This document shows, piece after piece, positions 9,214-19,847 of a DNA stretch of 64,000 nucleotides. The stretch's first letter is position 1; each line of letters opens with the position of its first letter. The stretch covers positions 62,001 through 126,000 of the forward strand of contig KN805377.1 of the NCBI GenBank assembly GCA_000818945.1, read 5' to 3'. The DNA is from Schizochytrium sp. CCTCC M209059. Its lineage: Eukaryota > Sar > Bigyra > Thraustochytrida > Thraustochytriidae. Below the pieces are notes generated by a model. That model saw only the letters and a program-made list of their open reading frames with translations, had not been told where the DNA came from and did not search any database. The position numbers were made by a program, and so were the translations under genes.

Positions 9214-11283
9214 GGCATCTTGCTGAGGAGCTGGCATCTTGCTGAGGAGCTGGCATCTTGCTGAGGAGCTGGCATCTTGCTGAGGAGCTGGCATCTTGCT
9301 GAGGAGCTGGCATCTTGCTGAGGAGCTGGCATCTTGCTGAGGAGCTGGCATCTTGCTGAGGAGCTGGCATCTTGCTGAGGAGCTGGCATCTTGCTGAGGA
9401 GCTGGCATCTTGCTGAGGAGCTGGCATCTTGCTGAGGAGCTGGCATCTTGCTGAGGAGCTGGCATCTTGCTGAGGAGCTGGCATCTTGCTGAGGAGCTGG
9501 CATCTTGCTGAGGAGCTGGCATCTTGCTGAGGAGCTGGCATCTTGCTGAGGAGCTGGCATCTTGCTGAGGAGCTGGCATCTTGCTGAGGAGCTGGCATCT
9601 TGCTGAGGAGCTGGCATCTTGCTGAGGAGCTGGCATCTTGCTGAGGAGCTGGCATCTTGCTGAGGAGCTGGCATCTTGCTGAGGAGCTGGCATCTTGCTG
9701 AGGAGCTGGCATCTTGCTGAGGAGCTGGCATCTTGCTGAGGAGCTGGCATCTTGCTGAGGAGCTGGCATCTTGCTGAGGAGCTGGCATCTTGCTGAGGAG
9801 CTGGCATCTTGCTGAGGAGCTGGCATCTTGCTGAGGAGCTGGCATCTTGCTGAGGAGCTGGCATCTTGCTGAGGAGCTGGCATCTTGCTGAGGAGCTGGC
9901 ATCTTGCTGAGGAGCTGGCATCTTGCTGAGGAGCTGGCATCTTGCTGAGGAGCTGGCATCTTGCTGAGGAGCTGGCATCTTGCTGAGGAGCTGGCATCTT
10001 GCTGAGGAGCTGGCATCTTGCTGAGGAGCTGGCATCTTGCTGAGGAGCTGGCATCTTGCTGAGGAGCTGGCATCTTGCTGAGGAGCTGGCATCTTGCTGA
10101 GGAGCTGGCATCTTGCTGAGGAGCTGGCATCTTGCTGAGGAGCTGGCATCTTGCTGAGGAGCTGGCATCTTGCTGAGGAGCTGGCATCTTGCTGAGGAGC
10201 TGGCATCTTGCTGAGGAGCTGGCATCTTGCTGAGGAGCTGGCATCTTGCTGAGGAGCTGGCATCTTGCTGAGGAGCTGGCATCTTGCTGAGGAGCTGGCA
10301 TCTTGCTGAGGAGCTGGCATCTTGCTGAGGAGCTGGCATCTTGCTGAGGAGCTGGCATCTTGCTGAGGAGCTGGCATCTTGCTGAGGAGCTGGCATCTTG
10401 CTGAGGAGCTGGCATCTTGCTGAGGAGCTGGCATCTTGCTGAGGAGCTGGCATCTTGCTGAGGAGCTGGCATCTTGCTGAGGAGCTGGCATCTTGCTGAG
10501 GAGCTGGCATCTTGCTGAGGAGCTGGCATCTTGCTGAGGAGCTGGCATCTTGCTGAGGAGCTGGCATCTTGCTGAGGAGCTGGCATCTTGCTGAGGAGCT
10601 GGCATCTTGCTGAGGAGCTGGCATCTTGCTGAGGAGCTGGCATCTTGCTGAGGAGCTGGCATCTTGCTGAGGAGCTGGCATCTTGCTGAGGAGCTGGCAT
10701 CTTGCTGAGGAGCTGGCATCTTGCTGAGGAGCTGGCATCTTGCTGAGGAGCTGGCATCTTGCTGAGGAGCTGGCATCTTGCTGAGGAGCTGGCATCTTGC
10801 TGAGGAGCTGGCATCTTGCTGAGGAGCTGGCATCTTGCTGAGGAGCTGGCATCTTGCTGAGGAGCTGGCATCTTGCTGAGGAGCTGGCATCTTGCTGAGG
10901 AGCTGGCATCTTGCTGAGGAGCTGGCATCTTGCTGAGGAGCTGGCATCTTGCTGAGGAGCTGGCATCTTGCTGAGGAGCTGGCATCTTGCTGAGGAGCTG
11001 GCATCTTGCTGAGGAGCTGGCATCTTGCTGAGGAGCTGGCATCTTGCTGAGGAGCTGGCATCTTGCTGAGGAGCTGGCATCTTGCTGAGGAGCTGGCATC
11101 TTGCTGAGGAGCTGGCATCTTGCTGAGGAGCTGGCATCTTGCTGAGGAGCTGGCATCTTGCTGAGGAGCTGGCATCTTGCTGAGGAGCTGGCATCTTGCT
11201 GAGGAGCTGGCATCTTGCTGAGGAGCTGGCATCTTGCTGAGGAGCTGGCATCTTGCTGAGGAGCTGGCATCTTGCTGAGGAGC
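9214..11283 (+). repeat. 19-bp satellite array, about 109 units
   Basis: Perfect-looking head-to-tail array of the unit GGCATCTTGCTGAGGAGCT, 2,070 bases long. I saw no variant unit by eye. Because 19 is not a multiple of 3, each reading frame repeats every 57 bases. On the minus strand no phase of the unit contains a stop, so all three minus frames are open and encode the same 19-residue repeat (LLSKMPAPQQDASSSARCQ) in different registers. One frame starts at a real ATG just outside the array (11286) and runs 717 codons to 9133. The plus strand is closed by TGA. I regard the array as non-coding satellite DNA. Copy number may be affected by assembly. Confidence 0.97.
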
Positions 11284-14134
11284 CATGAGAGGCTAATTAC
11301 CGATTTATGGTCTCGTTGACTGTAAGTCCTCGCCTTCCTTGTCGCCCTTGCTCGCGTTTGAGCATGAAAGACTCCTTGCAGCCTTGCTCGCGTCGAAGAC
11401 TCTCTCCCGCCAAGGCTCCCTCCTCCCTCTCGCCTGCGGTGCGAGCCCGGCCTTGGCGGCACGAGCGTTGCGGCGCCCGCCCCGCCGCCCACCTGCGCGC
11501 GCGAGCCTGGACCTCGCCGGGGATCGATCTGCGCTCCGGGATGCAGATCCAGGCAGGCAGGCAGGCAGAGAGAGCCCCGGCTTCCCTCCCTCCCTCCCTC
11601 TCTTCGCCCGTCGCGGACCGGCCCTAAAGGGGGAGACAGACGGACGACCCCCGCGGGGGCGAGGCCGGCGCGGCGGCAGGGAGAGAGAGAGACGCCGAGG
11701 GAGGCCGGCGGAGGCAGCAGCCGCGGCCAGGCAGGGCTGCTCTCGCGGCGCGAGCGAGCGAGCGAGCGCGCGCGTCTGAGCGCGAGAGAGAGGGAGGGAG
11801 AGAGTGCGCGTGGGCCTGCTTGCGAGTTGACTGCTTGCCCTCGCTGTATGAAGCTTCCTCTGCAAGGCGGGATGATATCATGCGAGGAGGAAGGAAGGGA
11901 GGGAGGTCTGTCGGTTATTTCCCGTGCCGCTCTCGTTCGTTTCGTTTCTCCGTTCGCTCGACCGTTCGTTCGTTCGTTCGTTCGGCCGATCGATCGATCG
12001 ATCGACGGACGGACGCATGGACCGACCGTGCCTCCCTTTTCTCCGCCGCCTCCACCATCACGGTACGGCACGGCGCGGCGCGGCGCAGGATGGGAATGTC
12101 ACAGCGCATGGCGTTGGCGCGGAAGGAAGCCCTGACCTGCGCTGCGCTTTGCACCGCCACCGCGCACTTTGAATCCGCCTGTCTGCCCGATTTGCGACCC
12201 CGGTGCAGACTGCAGCCATGGCAGGTGTGAAAAGAGCCCGATTGTGACTGCGCGAACTTCTTTGAAGACAGGCTCCACCTGCCTAACGAACTGGCCGGAG
12301 ACAACGCTGCTTCAAGTTGCTGGCTGCACGGCCGGCCGGCCGGCCTCGAGGCCTGCCGCGCCAAAGCGCGTCGCCGCCAAAGGCCCGTACGGAGCGCCCT
12401 GCGCCCGGCCTCGCATCGACTTGCATCGTGTTGGATCGCCTCGCGCTCTTGCGCTTGCTTGTCATCATCTTCGCTCCCTGTGTCTCTATGTCCGTCGGTC
12501 TGCGGCTGCTGCTGTAGTATGTATAGCATGGTAGCACCATGTCAAGGAGGAAGGAAAGCCCGAGGCTGGTCCCGCGACGAGCCCGCGCGCCCGTCTGCGG
12601 GGGGCGGCTGCGGGCGGCTGCGGCTCTGTCCTCGCACCTGGCCCCCGCAGCCGGATCCGAGCAGTGCAAGATACGGCCGTATGCCTCCCTCTGCGTACGC
12701 TCCCGCGGGAGGAGGATGGGGAGCTCTGCTCTCGCCGCCCGCCGCCACGCTTTCACTACAGTATCATGGTAGTATAGGCGCAGGCACTACTTACACCGAC
12801 CGTGGCATGGCAGGCGGGGAGGAAGGAGTGAAAGAATGAATGAACGACTGAATGAATGATCGATTGACATGGTGTAAGGAACGTAGGGAGGCGGGAAAGA
12901 TCGCGCCGCAACAGAAGCGAACGCAGATGCTCGGCAGGAGCTCGGCCCCGGAGCGGCGCCAGCCAGGCGGACCCCCTCCTTCTCCTCCTGGCGCTCCTCT
13001 TCGCGCACGAGGCGGACCGCCTGCGCTGCGTTATTTTATTTTCCTTCCTTCCTCCCTTCCCTCCCTCGCTCGCGACAACGCGCCGCAGCGACGGACAGGA
13101 CCGCCTGCTGCGCTGCCTGCGCTGCATCTGCAGCAAGCCTGGCTTTGGGCTCGGCGCGTCCCAGGTCCGGGGGGCACGCCACTGGGACAGTCGCAGGCGG
13201 CAGCAGCCCAGCCCAGGCAGGGCAAGGCAAGAGGCCAGGCAAGAGGCAAGCAAGGCAAGGCTAGGCAAGGCAAGACAAGGTGAGACGAGATGAGACGAGA
13301 CGAGACAGCGCACACATCTTGAACTCGAAAGGGGAAGGAAGAACGGAACTCTCGTTACAGCTCAGCTTACCCAACTTTTCCTTCCTTCCTTGCGTTGCCT
13401 TGCGTTGCCTTGCGTTGCCTTGCGTTGCCTTGCGTTGCCTTGCGTTGCCTTGCCTTCAAGTTGAACTTGAAGTTGAACTTGGCTTACCTTCTTTCCAGCG
13501 GCAGCAGCACACCCCGTCGGATGCAAGGCCCGCTGATAACGCCAAGTAACGACATCGGGCGGCGGCAATGGCGCAGCGCATCGCGCATCCCGCCGCCGCC
13601 GCTGCATTCCGTCCGTTCCGCCCCAGTCCGTGTCGCCGCCGCAGGGCACAAGCAGTCTCCCTCCCTCACGCAACCCAGCCAGCTGCGCCGGCCGAGGAGC
13701 CTCCTCGCCGCGCGCTCCCTCCTTTCAGACAAAGGCTCCGCCCACCCTCGGCCGCCCGACGGTGCCGGCATGCGTACGTACATACCGCGGGCCTCTGTCT
13801 CTCCCTCCCTCCCTCTCTCTCTCTGTGCCGCCGCGGCGGTCCGTGCCGCGCGGTTCGACGTTGGTTCCCTCGCCGCGGCTGCGCTGCGCGCTCGCGCGTT
13901 CCCGTGGCCTCGTCGAAGTTCACGTTTGTTTGCGGGGAAGGGAGGGGAGAGGGAAGGTGAGGGGGATACGGAGGGAGGGCTAGGCGCCGGCTAGGCGAAG
14001 CGGTGGCGGCCGGCCGAGCTGGGGGGGGGGGCGGGCCAACAACCCGTTGTTTGGACGCGCCTGACTCCGCATCGGCCTCCGCCCGCGCCGCCACGCGCAG
14101 CACAAGGGCGGGCGACGGACTGCCTGCCTGCTTG

Positions 14135-14170
<36 letters not shown>

Positions 14171-14755
14171 AATGACTGCAGAAGGCTGTGCTGCCTGCCT
14201 GCAGACAGAGCCAACTTGCTTGGACTGCGCCACGGAGGAAAGAAAGGAGAGAAAGGAGAGAAAGGAGAGAAAGAAAGCAAGCCCTGCTCACCGGCGGCGG
14301 GTCCACAGCGCGGCGCGGTTCAAACGGCGCGGCGAGACTTGACTCCGCCCGGCGCCGGCCAGTCCTGCCGCGCCCGGTCCGACGAAGTGCGACGCGAGGA
14401 GGTGCGGCGGAGCGGCGCAGAGGCTCCAAGCGGCGCAGGCGAGGATGAGCGCGCCGAGTTGAGCATCTCAGAACGAAAGGAGCGGAGCGGAGCAGAGCCT
14501 CCTCCTCCTTCCTTCCTCTCCTTCCTTCCCTCCGCTTCTTCTTCCTCTCGCCACCTCCTGCGGCGGCGCGGCGGCTGCGGGCGACCGAGCCCCGCAGACC
14601 CCCACACAGCCGCGCCCCACCGCCGCACGCGCAGCTCAGGCAGTCGCCAGAGGCGCAGTGGGCGCGGAAGGAAGTCCGGCATCCGATTCAGCCGCCGGAT
14701 CTCGCAGTCACTCGGCTGCGGCTTTCACGCCCGCCGCCGCAACGCTCCCTCCCTC
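11284..14755. other. Gene-free low-complexity region
   Basis: GC-rich simple-sequence DNA with no supported gene. Visible pieces include GGCA, GAGC, TTCG and GATC tetranucleotide runs (about 11550-12010), six copies of the 10-mer TGCGTTGCCT at 13391-13450, CCTG runs near 14120-14170, and GAAAG runs near 14240-14275. Many open frames exist on both strands, but they are Arg/Ala/Pro/Ser-rich products of base composition with no domains. Confidence 0.75.
13391..13450 (+). repeat. 10-bp tandem repeat
   Basis: Six exact copies of TGCGTTGCCT. It resembles, on the opposite strand, the pentanucleotide CGCAA array at 48050-48115. Confidence 0.95.
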
Positions 14756-14816
14756 NNNNNNNNNNNNNNNNNNNNNNNNNNNNNNNNNNNNNNNNNNNNN
14801 NNNNNNNNNNNNNNNN
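14756..14816. other. Assembly gap (N run)
   Basis: 61 undetermined bases, flanked on both sides by CCCT repeats, so the gap probably spans a longer CCCT tract. Confidence 0.99.
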
Positions 14817-15494
14817 TCCCTCCCTCCCTCCCTCGCGCCTGCAGACCGCGCCTCCCTCCGGCCCAGTCCCTCCCTCCGCCCTCGCGCCGCTGTCCGCCGC
14901 GCCGCCGCCGCCAAAGCGTGCCGGAACGGGGCTGTGCGGCCGGCCTCTGGGCCTGGCGGGCTGGAACTTGGCCTCACCTCATTTCACCCCGCTCCATTTC
15001 ACTGAGCGGTATCATACGGGCAGGTATGTATGTACGTACGGATGTACGTACGTATGTGCGTATGTATACGTATGTATGTTTGTATCGAGCGCGCGAGCGG
15101 CCTCGACTTGACTCCGCTCGGCGTGCTGCCGCTCGATTCCTCCTCCCTCTCTCGCTCGCTCGCTCGCTCGCTGCCTCTCTCCGGGCGCCTCTCAGGCTCG
15201 CTGTCGCGTCCTCTCTGCGGCCGACCCGCGTCGCGCCGCCGCTGCGGATCCGCTCTGGACTGCTCGGAGGAAAGGAAAGCGAGTCCAGTCTGGTCACTGA
15301 TTACAGTCCATCGTCGAGCCCCTCTTTCGTTATGATAGAGAGAAGGGGGCGCAGCAGCCAGGGGCGGCGTCGATCGGGCGGGCGGCAAAACCCAAACGCT
15401 GACGGAGACCTGGCCGGCGAGGAAAAAGCAAAGAGGCAAGGGCCGCGTGCTTTGCTCCGCGCGACAGGAGGCGAGACCACAAAGAAGAAATTTG

Positions 15495-15543
<49 letters not shown>

Positions 15544-15555
15544 GTGGAGGAGGAA
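14817..15555. repeat. Low-complexity leader with CAG repeat
   Basis: Continuation of the gene-free region: CCCT repeats, a GTACGTAC/TATG-rich stretch near 15020-15085, GCTC repeats near 15150-15175, and a CAG run at about 15496-15540. In the frame of the next gene the CAG run would read as polyglutamine, but there is no ATG upstream of it before a stop at 15400. Confidence 0.7.
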
Positions 15556-16788
15556 ATGATCACCAACACAGCAGGTATGCGCAACGCGATTGCGGAATGG
15601 TCGGGCGCCGTCGGCGTGGAGACGAGCCAGACCCATGTGAAGAATGCGCCAAGGAAAAAGAAAGTGAACGCCAGACCCCCCGCGCCATGCAAGAACGCGG
15701 CGCGCGCACGTGCAGAGAAAGCGAGGCTTGCCGTGAAAGAGTGGTCCGGCACCGTCGGCGTCGCCAGCTCCAGCGACAACGCAAAGAACATGCCATCCAA
15801 AACCATCACGTGCACGGAACACAAGCCCGTCATTCGCCGCAAAGGCTCTCTTCTGGACAACGCAAGAAGCGCGAGACTCGCTTTGGCAGAATGGTCTGGC
15901 GTGGTTGGCATCGGAAACGACGAGGACGAAGAACTCGACGTTAGCATTCCCAAGACGTGCAGGAGTAGTGGCTACAGCACCAGCAGCATTAGCACTATCT
16001 CGAGCGTGAGCTCATGCGGATCCGGCGACGCGAGCACCATCGATGACTTTGTATACACCACATCCACGAAAAGACCACCCATCAACAAACATACCAACAC
16101 CAAATCGTCTGGCCCCATGCGCAATGTTCGTCTCGCCTTCGCAGAGTGGTCCGACACCGTCGGTGTGAGCATGGCCGAAGACAATGACGATAACAACGAT
16201 GCGCCTGCTGTTTCTGCTGCTCCTGCTGCTCACAAGGCAGCAAAAGCAAAATCACCCTCGCGCTCAAAGAGTCTGCGTCTCGCTCTCGCCGAGTGGTCTG
16301 GAACCGTCCGTGTGTCCTTGGACACGGACGAAGAACAGCACGAGACTTCCGAAACGCGAACGACAGATGCTGGATCGTCACAAACGATCTCCAGACCAGA
16401 AATTCGCAAAACAAAGTCGGCTCGTGCCAAGCTCGTGCGCGGAGTAAGCCGGAAAATGTCCAATCTGCGCCATGGACGCTCTTTGAGCCACAAAAGCCAG
16501 CAACAGCCGCAGCGGAATCTGACCATATCGACCGCACCTACTTTTGACAATAGCCAATTTTCGCTTCATCAGGAACCAGAACCCACTTCGTGCCCAGTGC
16601 GCGACGACGAGTCCTGCCTGCAAGAACAAGCAGAAACAACAGCAGCAGCAGCAGCAGCAGAAGAAGAAGAAGAACTCACCGCTGCATGGGACTTTGGCAG
16701 CAGCGACGATGAGGAGCAAGACGACAATGGCGATGACGACGACGACGACGACGACGCTCATTCTTTTGCCGCCATTGCCCCGTGCTAA
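15556..16788 (+). CDS. Unrecognised protein with five WSG-type repeats
   Basis: Predicted 410 residues, no known domain recognised. It contains five copies of a 14-16 residue motif with core RLALAEWSGTVGV, at about residues 8-21, 55-69, 105-119, 189-204 and 238-253, spaced 47-84 residues apart. Between them lie polar linkers rich in Ser, Thr, Lys and Asp. The C-terminal third has a basic stretch (about 280-312), a short Gln/Ala run and an acidic tail of Asp/Glu. Invariant residues are Glu-Trp-Ser and the Val two residues before the end of the motif. Conservation of short islands within variable linkers suggests repeated peptide-binding or amphipathic modules. The ATG at 15556 is the first in frame. 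The motif so close to the start and the open polyglutamine frame upstream leave room for a missed 5' exon. Confidence 0.72.
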   Translation: MITNTAGMRNAIAEWSGAVGVETSQTHVKNAPRKKKVNARPPAPCKNAARARAEKARLAVKEWSGTVGVASSSDNAKNMPSKTITCTEHKPVIRRKGSLLDNARSARLALAEWSGVVGIGNDEDEELDVSIPKTCRSSGYSTSSISTISSVSSCGSGDASTIDDFVYTTSTKRPPINKHTNTKSSGPMRNVRLAFAEWSDTVGVSMAEDNDDNNDAPAVSAAPAAHKAAKAKSPSRSKSLRLALAEWSGTVRVSLDTDEEQHETSETRTTDAGSSQTISRPEIRKTKSARAKLVRGVSRKMSNLRHGRSLSHKSQQQPQRNLTISTAPTFDNSQFSLHQEPEPTSCPVRDDESCLQEQAETTAAAAAAEEEEELTAAWDFGSSDDEEQDDNGDDDDDDDDAHSFAAIAPC

Positions 16789-16852
16789 TCTTATTTAAAA
16801 ACAACGACCCTCCTTCAACTTGTACAATCTAATTTTTGCCTCAATGTTTTTA

Positions 16853-18499
16853 TTAACAATCTTGGTCGAACAATTTTTCCACTACTGGGTATTCCTTGAT
16901 GACGTTGCCCTCCTCATCGTAATCGATCTGCGTGTAGTAGACATCGTAAGGACGAAACGCCGTGTTAAATGTATTGTAGCCATTGAGTTTGTGACGACAG
17001 GTTGCCCATTCACCGACCTTCCAGTACGTTCTGCTGAAAACATCTACCCTGTATCTTCCAAAGCAATGTTCAAAGTCTTGTCCGTCTTTTACTTGCGCTG
17101 GGAAACAACCAAAAGGTGGTCTTTGAGCTTGCCACCGAGGAACTCTGTGGTTGCAACGGTCGTTATCTTCAATGAATTGAGACACTTCCATTTTGGAATC
17201 GAATACTAAGTCAACCGACGCCGCACTGCAATCTTGCCCACGCTCCTTAACGCCAAACAAAGTCCAGCCACCGAACGATAGGTTTTTGACCTGAATGTTG
17301 CGGGGGAAGAAGGAGGATTCTTTCTGTCCATCTTTGAGGGATAGGAGCAGGCCGTGTGCAACTACCTCTTTTGATGACTTTTGTTGCCATACAAATGTCT
17401 TTTTCTTGTTCGACCATTTCCCGTGAAGCTCTACCCCGTTCGGGCCCGTTAGAACTGCATTAAGAACTCGAGACTTGTCCTCGTCTCGGGTATACGATAT
17501 TGCAGCTGTATCGTCGGCGAGAAAATCGTGCCAATACGACCATAGTCCAGTCTTCTTCTTGGCCTTATACGAACCTTTGCAAACTAGCCTCCTCTTTTCC
17601 CCTTCATACTCACAAACGTAGCTTGCACTTTCAGGCTCAATGACCCAATGGCGTGTCGGGTCCCAGGCGAGCAGCGCATTCGTTACTTCATATGTTAAAC
17701 AAACGGCTTCACGCTCGTTGAGATGGTAAAATGTCCCGGAGAATTCGTTGTCGGCCCAGCTACCACTGCCGACAATATGCCTACGGCCAGATTCAGTTTC
17801 CTTAAACAGTGTGCACTGTCCTGATCGCTTTCCGGAAGCCCAGGTTCCTTCAGCGATCACAACCTCATGGCGAACTCCGTTCCGAGATATCATTCCAAAT
17901 TCTTTACCCTCCCCGTGCCGCTTGCCCATGACCCACTGACCTTCATAAAGTCGCGTCCCGTCAGGACTGAACAGTGTTCCTTGGTTATGATAAAGTCCGT
18001 CTTTCTTGTTGCCACAGTACTGTTTTCGTCCGTCGCCAAAGTAGTCCGCGTAAATAACACCTTCAGCACTCCTCAGAATGCCAGCCGCACGGAGCACATC
18101 GTCGTCCCAATGGAACTTGCCGTGAGCGTACTGAAGGGCATCCGCGTTTTGTGTGACAGCTGCGAGCACAACGTCTTTGTCAGACCGAAGGGATGGATGC
18201 GCAAACTGTAGTGCAATGCCGTGCTTCTTGACAACAGTGAGTATGAAAGCCTTGTCGGAGCCCTCGAGGATAATGACGGCACGCCTATGCTGTAATTCGT
18301 TGCTCGGCGACATCAGCATCCTTATCACTACATTGCATTCCGAATTCGGATCGCACTGAACTTCACGCTTCATATTGGGCCTCTTAGATTGCCCAATGTG
18401 CTCCTTGTCGAGCTTCCAGCGACTCCATCGCATTAAGGCTGCCAGCATCAAGAGAATAAAAACGCCCACGGATGGGCTCCAAACACACATCGGCGTCAT
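16853..18499 (-). CDS. Membrane-anchored DUF4116/MORN-repeat protein
   Basis: 548 residues starting at ATG 18499. Residues 9-23 form a hydrophobic N-terminal segment (SVGVFILLMLAALM), probably a signal anchor. Residues 75-145 show two DUF4116-like units with the pattern D-x-VLAAV-x-QN-x-ALQYA, a module common in algae and protists. From about 150 there are MORN-like repeats, for example LYEGQWVMGKRHGEGKEFG near 184-202, then more divergent repeats of the G-x-W/Y-x-x-G-x-(R/K)-x-G type. MORN repeats usually tether proteins to membranes or the cytoskeleton. No enzymatic domain is visible. The gene is convergent with the WSG-repeat gene, with only 64 bases between stops. Confidence 0.85.
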   Translation of the reverse strand: MTPMCVWSPSVGVFILLMLAALMRWSRWKLDKEHIGQSKRPNMKREVQCDPNSECNVVIRMLMSPSNELQHRRAVIILEGSDKAFILTVVKKHGIALQFAHPSLRSDKDVVLAAVTQNADALQYAHGKFHWDDDVLRAAGILRSAEGVIYADYFGDGRKQYCGNKKDGLYHNQGTLFSPDGTRLYEGQWVMGKRHGEGKEFGMISRNGVRHEVVIAEGTWASGKRSGQCTLFKETESGRRHIVGSGSWADNEFSGTFYHLNEREAVCLTYEVTNALLAWDPTRHWVIEPESASYVCEYEGEKRRLVCKGSYKAKKKTGLWSYWHDFLADDTAAISYTRDEDKSRVLNAVLTGPNGVELHGKWSNKKKTFVWQQKSSKEVVAHGLLLSLKDGQKESSFFPRNIQVKNLSFGGWTLFGVKERGQDCSAASVDLVFDSKMEVSQFIEDNDRCNHRVPRWQAQRPPFGCFPAQVKDGQDFEHCFGRYRVDVFSRTYWKVGEWATCRHKLNGYNTFNTAFRPYDVYYTQIDYDEEGNVIKEYPVVEKLFDQDC

Positions 18500-18858
18500 A
18501 TTGCTTGGGATATCAGAGGTACACTATTTTTCCTTCTTGTCTGTATTTAAGAAAATTACTCAAGATGGAGCTTCGACTTCCGGCTTCCTTTGGTAGTTTT
18601 TGTCGTCAAAAGGAGTGGATAGTTGTGCTCAATCGCTCTGAGATCCCTTCAGGTCCCGAAAGAGGGCCGAATGGCTTCTACACGATGATGACCAGCTTCA
18701 GCCTAGTCTGCCGAAGTCGACTCAGTATCGATTGACCTAGCTGTGACTTTTGCTTCCTTCGTTTCGGTTCTGCTCGTGAGTTCAAAGTCTTGCAGTTGCT
18801 CCGGCTTCGAGAGCGAGCGACCGTGCTAGAGCGCGCGCTAGAGATCGCGCGCGAAAGA

Positions 18859-18906
<48 letters not shown>

Positions 18907-19847
18907 CATTCTCTCCGACTTTCCTTTATGCCATCGCACGTGTACAAACCGCAAGTCGCTCTTTGACTCTTTTCTTGAGAGCTTTCATATATCGCGAACT
19001 CGGCAGAGTCCATTTCCTGACCATTCGGTCAGTCGTGCCTGACGAGAATAAATAATAAAAATCGAAGATTGATTGTCGGGAGCGCTTGAATGAGTGCTAC
19101 GAACTGGCTTTGTTTTCCTGGATTCGCGCGTCAAGTAAAAATGTGAAATTCGGTCAGCTCGCTCAGCGCGGGCTTTCGTTTACCAAGATCCCGTTAGAGT
19201 CCATTTCGAATCATTTGGTCAAGCGTGCCTGACTAAGGAAGCTATACTGGTTATGGTGAGCGCTAAAAGATGAATGATGCAAAATATAGATTTGTTTGGA
19301 CCTTCATGTCGTGATCCAAATTCTCGTGGTATACAGTGTCACGAACAGAATGCGAAAGTTTGCAGACTCCACGCAGCCTCCTCCAGCCCACTGCATGCAT
19401 CGCAGTACTAGCTCTCTTCTAAGGATCTCCCAAGCCTGAGGAGTTCCATAGGATTTCCTGCGACACTACGTGAGTACCGATAGCAAAATTGATAACCAAG
19501 TGCGTCGAGGATAGGCCTAGGCCTAGTTGAATCCTGAACTTCAAGTTGACAGCGGTAGCGGTAATGATGATGAAAGAAGGCCCAACACTTGGCCTTCCGG
19601 TATCCTAGTAGTCTATTCATGTTTTTTTCTTACGCTAGCAAGCAGCGCTGCCTGCTTGCTAGTAAACTGGAGGCAATCTATCTAATCCACCCACCCATCC
19701 GCGCACACAAGCGAGGGGACGCGGACGTTTGCGTCCGGCCACGTCCAAGCACGTGGACTGTGGTGCGCGAGAGCTGCACGCAAGGTGACGTGAGAGTTGT
19801 CTAGCGGAGCTCGGACTTACACACGAGGTGGAGGACTTTGTTAAGGC
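18500..19847. other. Intergenic region with GA tract and a diverged direct repeat
   Basis: No gene supported. It contains a perfect GA dinucleotide run at 18863-18902. Two related segments, about 19007-19045 and 19196-19234, share GAGTCCATTTC, then (A)TTYGGTCA and CGTGCCTGAC. The two copies are about 189 bases apart. The region is shared upstream by two divergent genes, the DUF4116/MORN gene and the AEC carrier. Confidence 0.6.

Noticed and set aside
9214..11283. CRISPR-like array
   Set aside because: There are no spacers; units are directly adjacent and identical, and the genome is eukaryotic.
8913..12071. 1,052-codon minus-strand open frame covering the satellite and the 3' half of LCB2b
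   Set aside because: Most of it is the stop-free 19-bp array; the ends are antisense to LCB2b and low-complexity DNA, and it begins in simple repeats.
12756..13994. Several 100-200-codon frames around 12.7-14.0 kb
   Set aside because: They consist of repeated Leu-Ala-Cys or Arg-Pro runs generated by short tandem repeats.
14003..15559. 518-codon plus-strand frame across the N gap
   Set aside because: Composed of Arg/Ser/Ala/Pro runs from simple repeats and undetermined bases; no domain.
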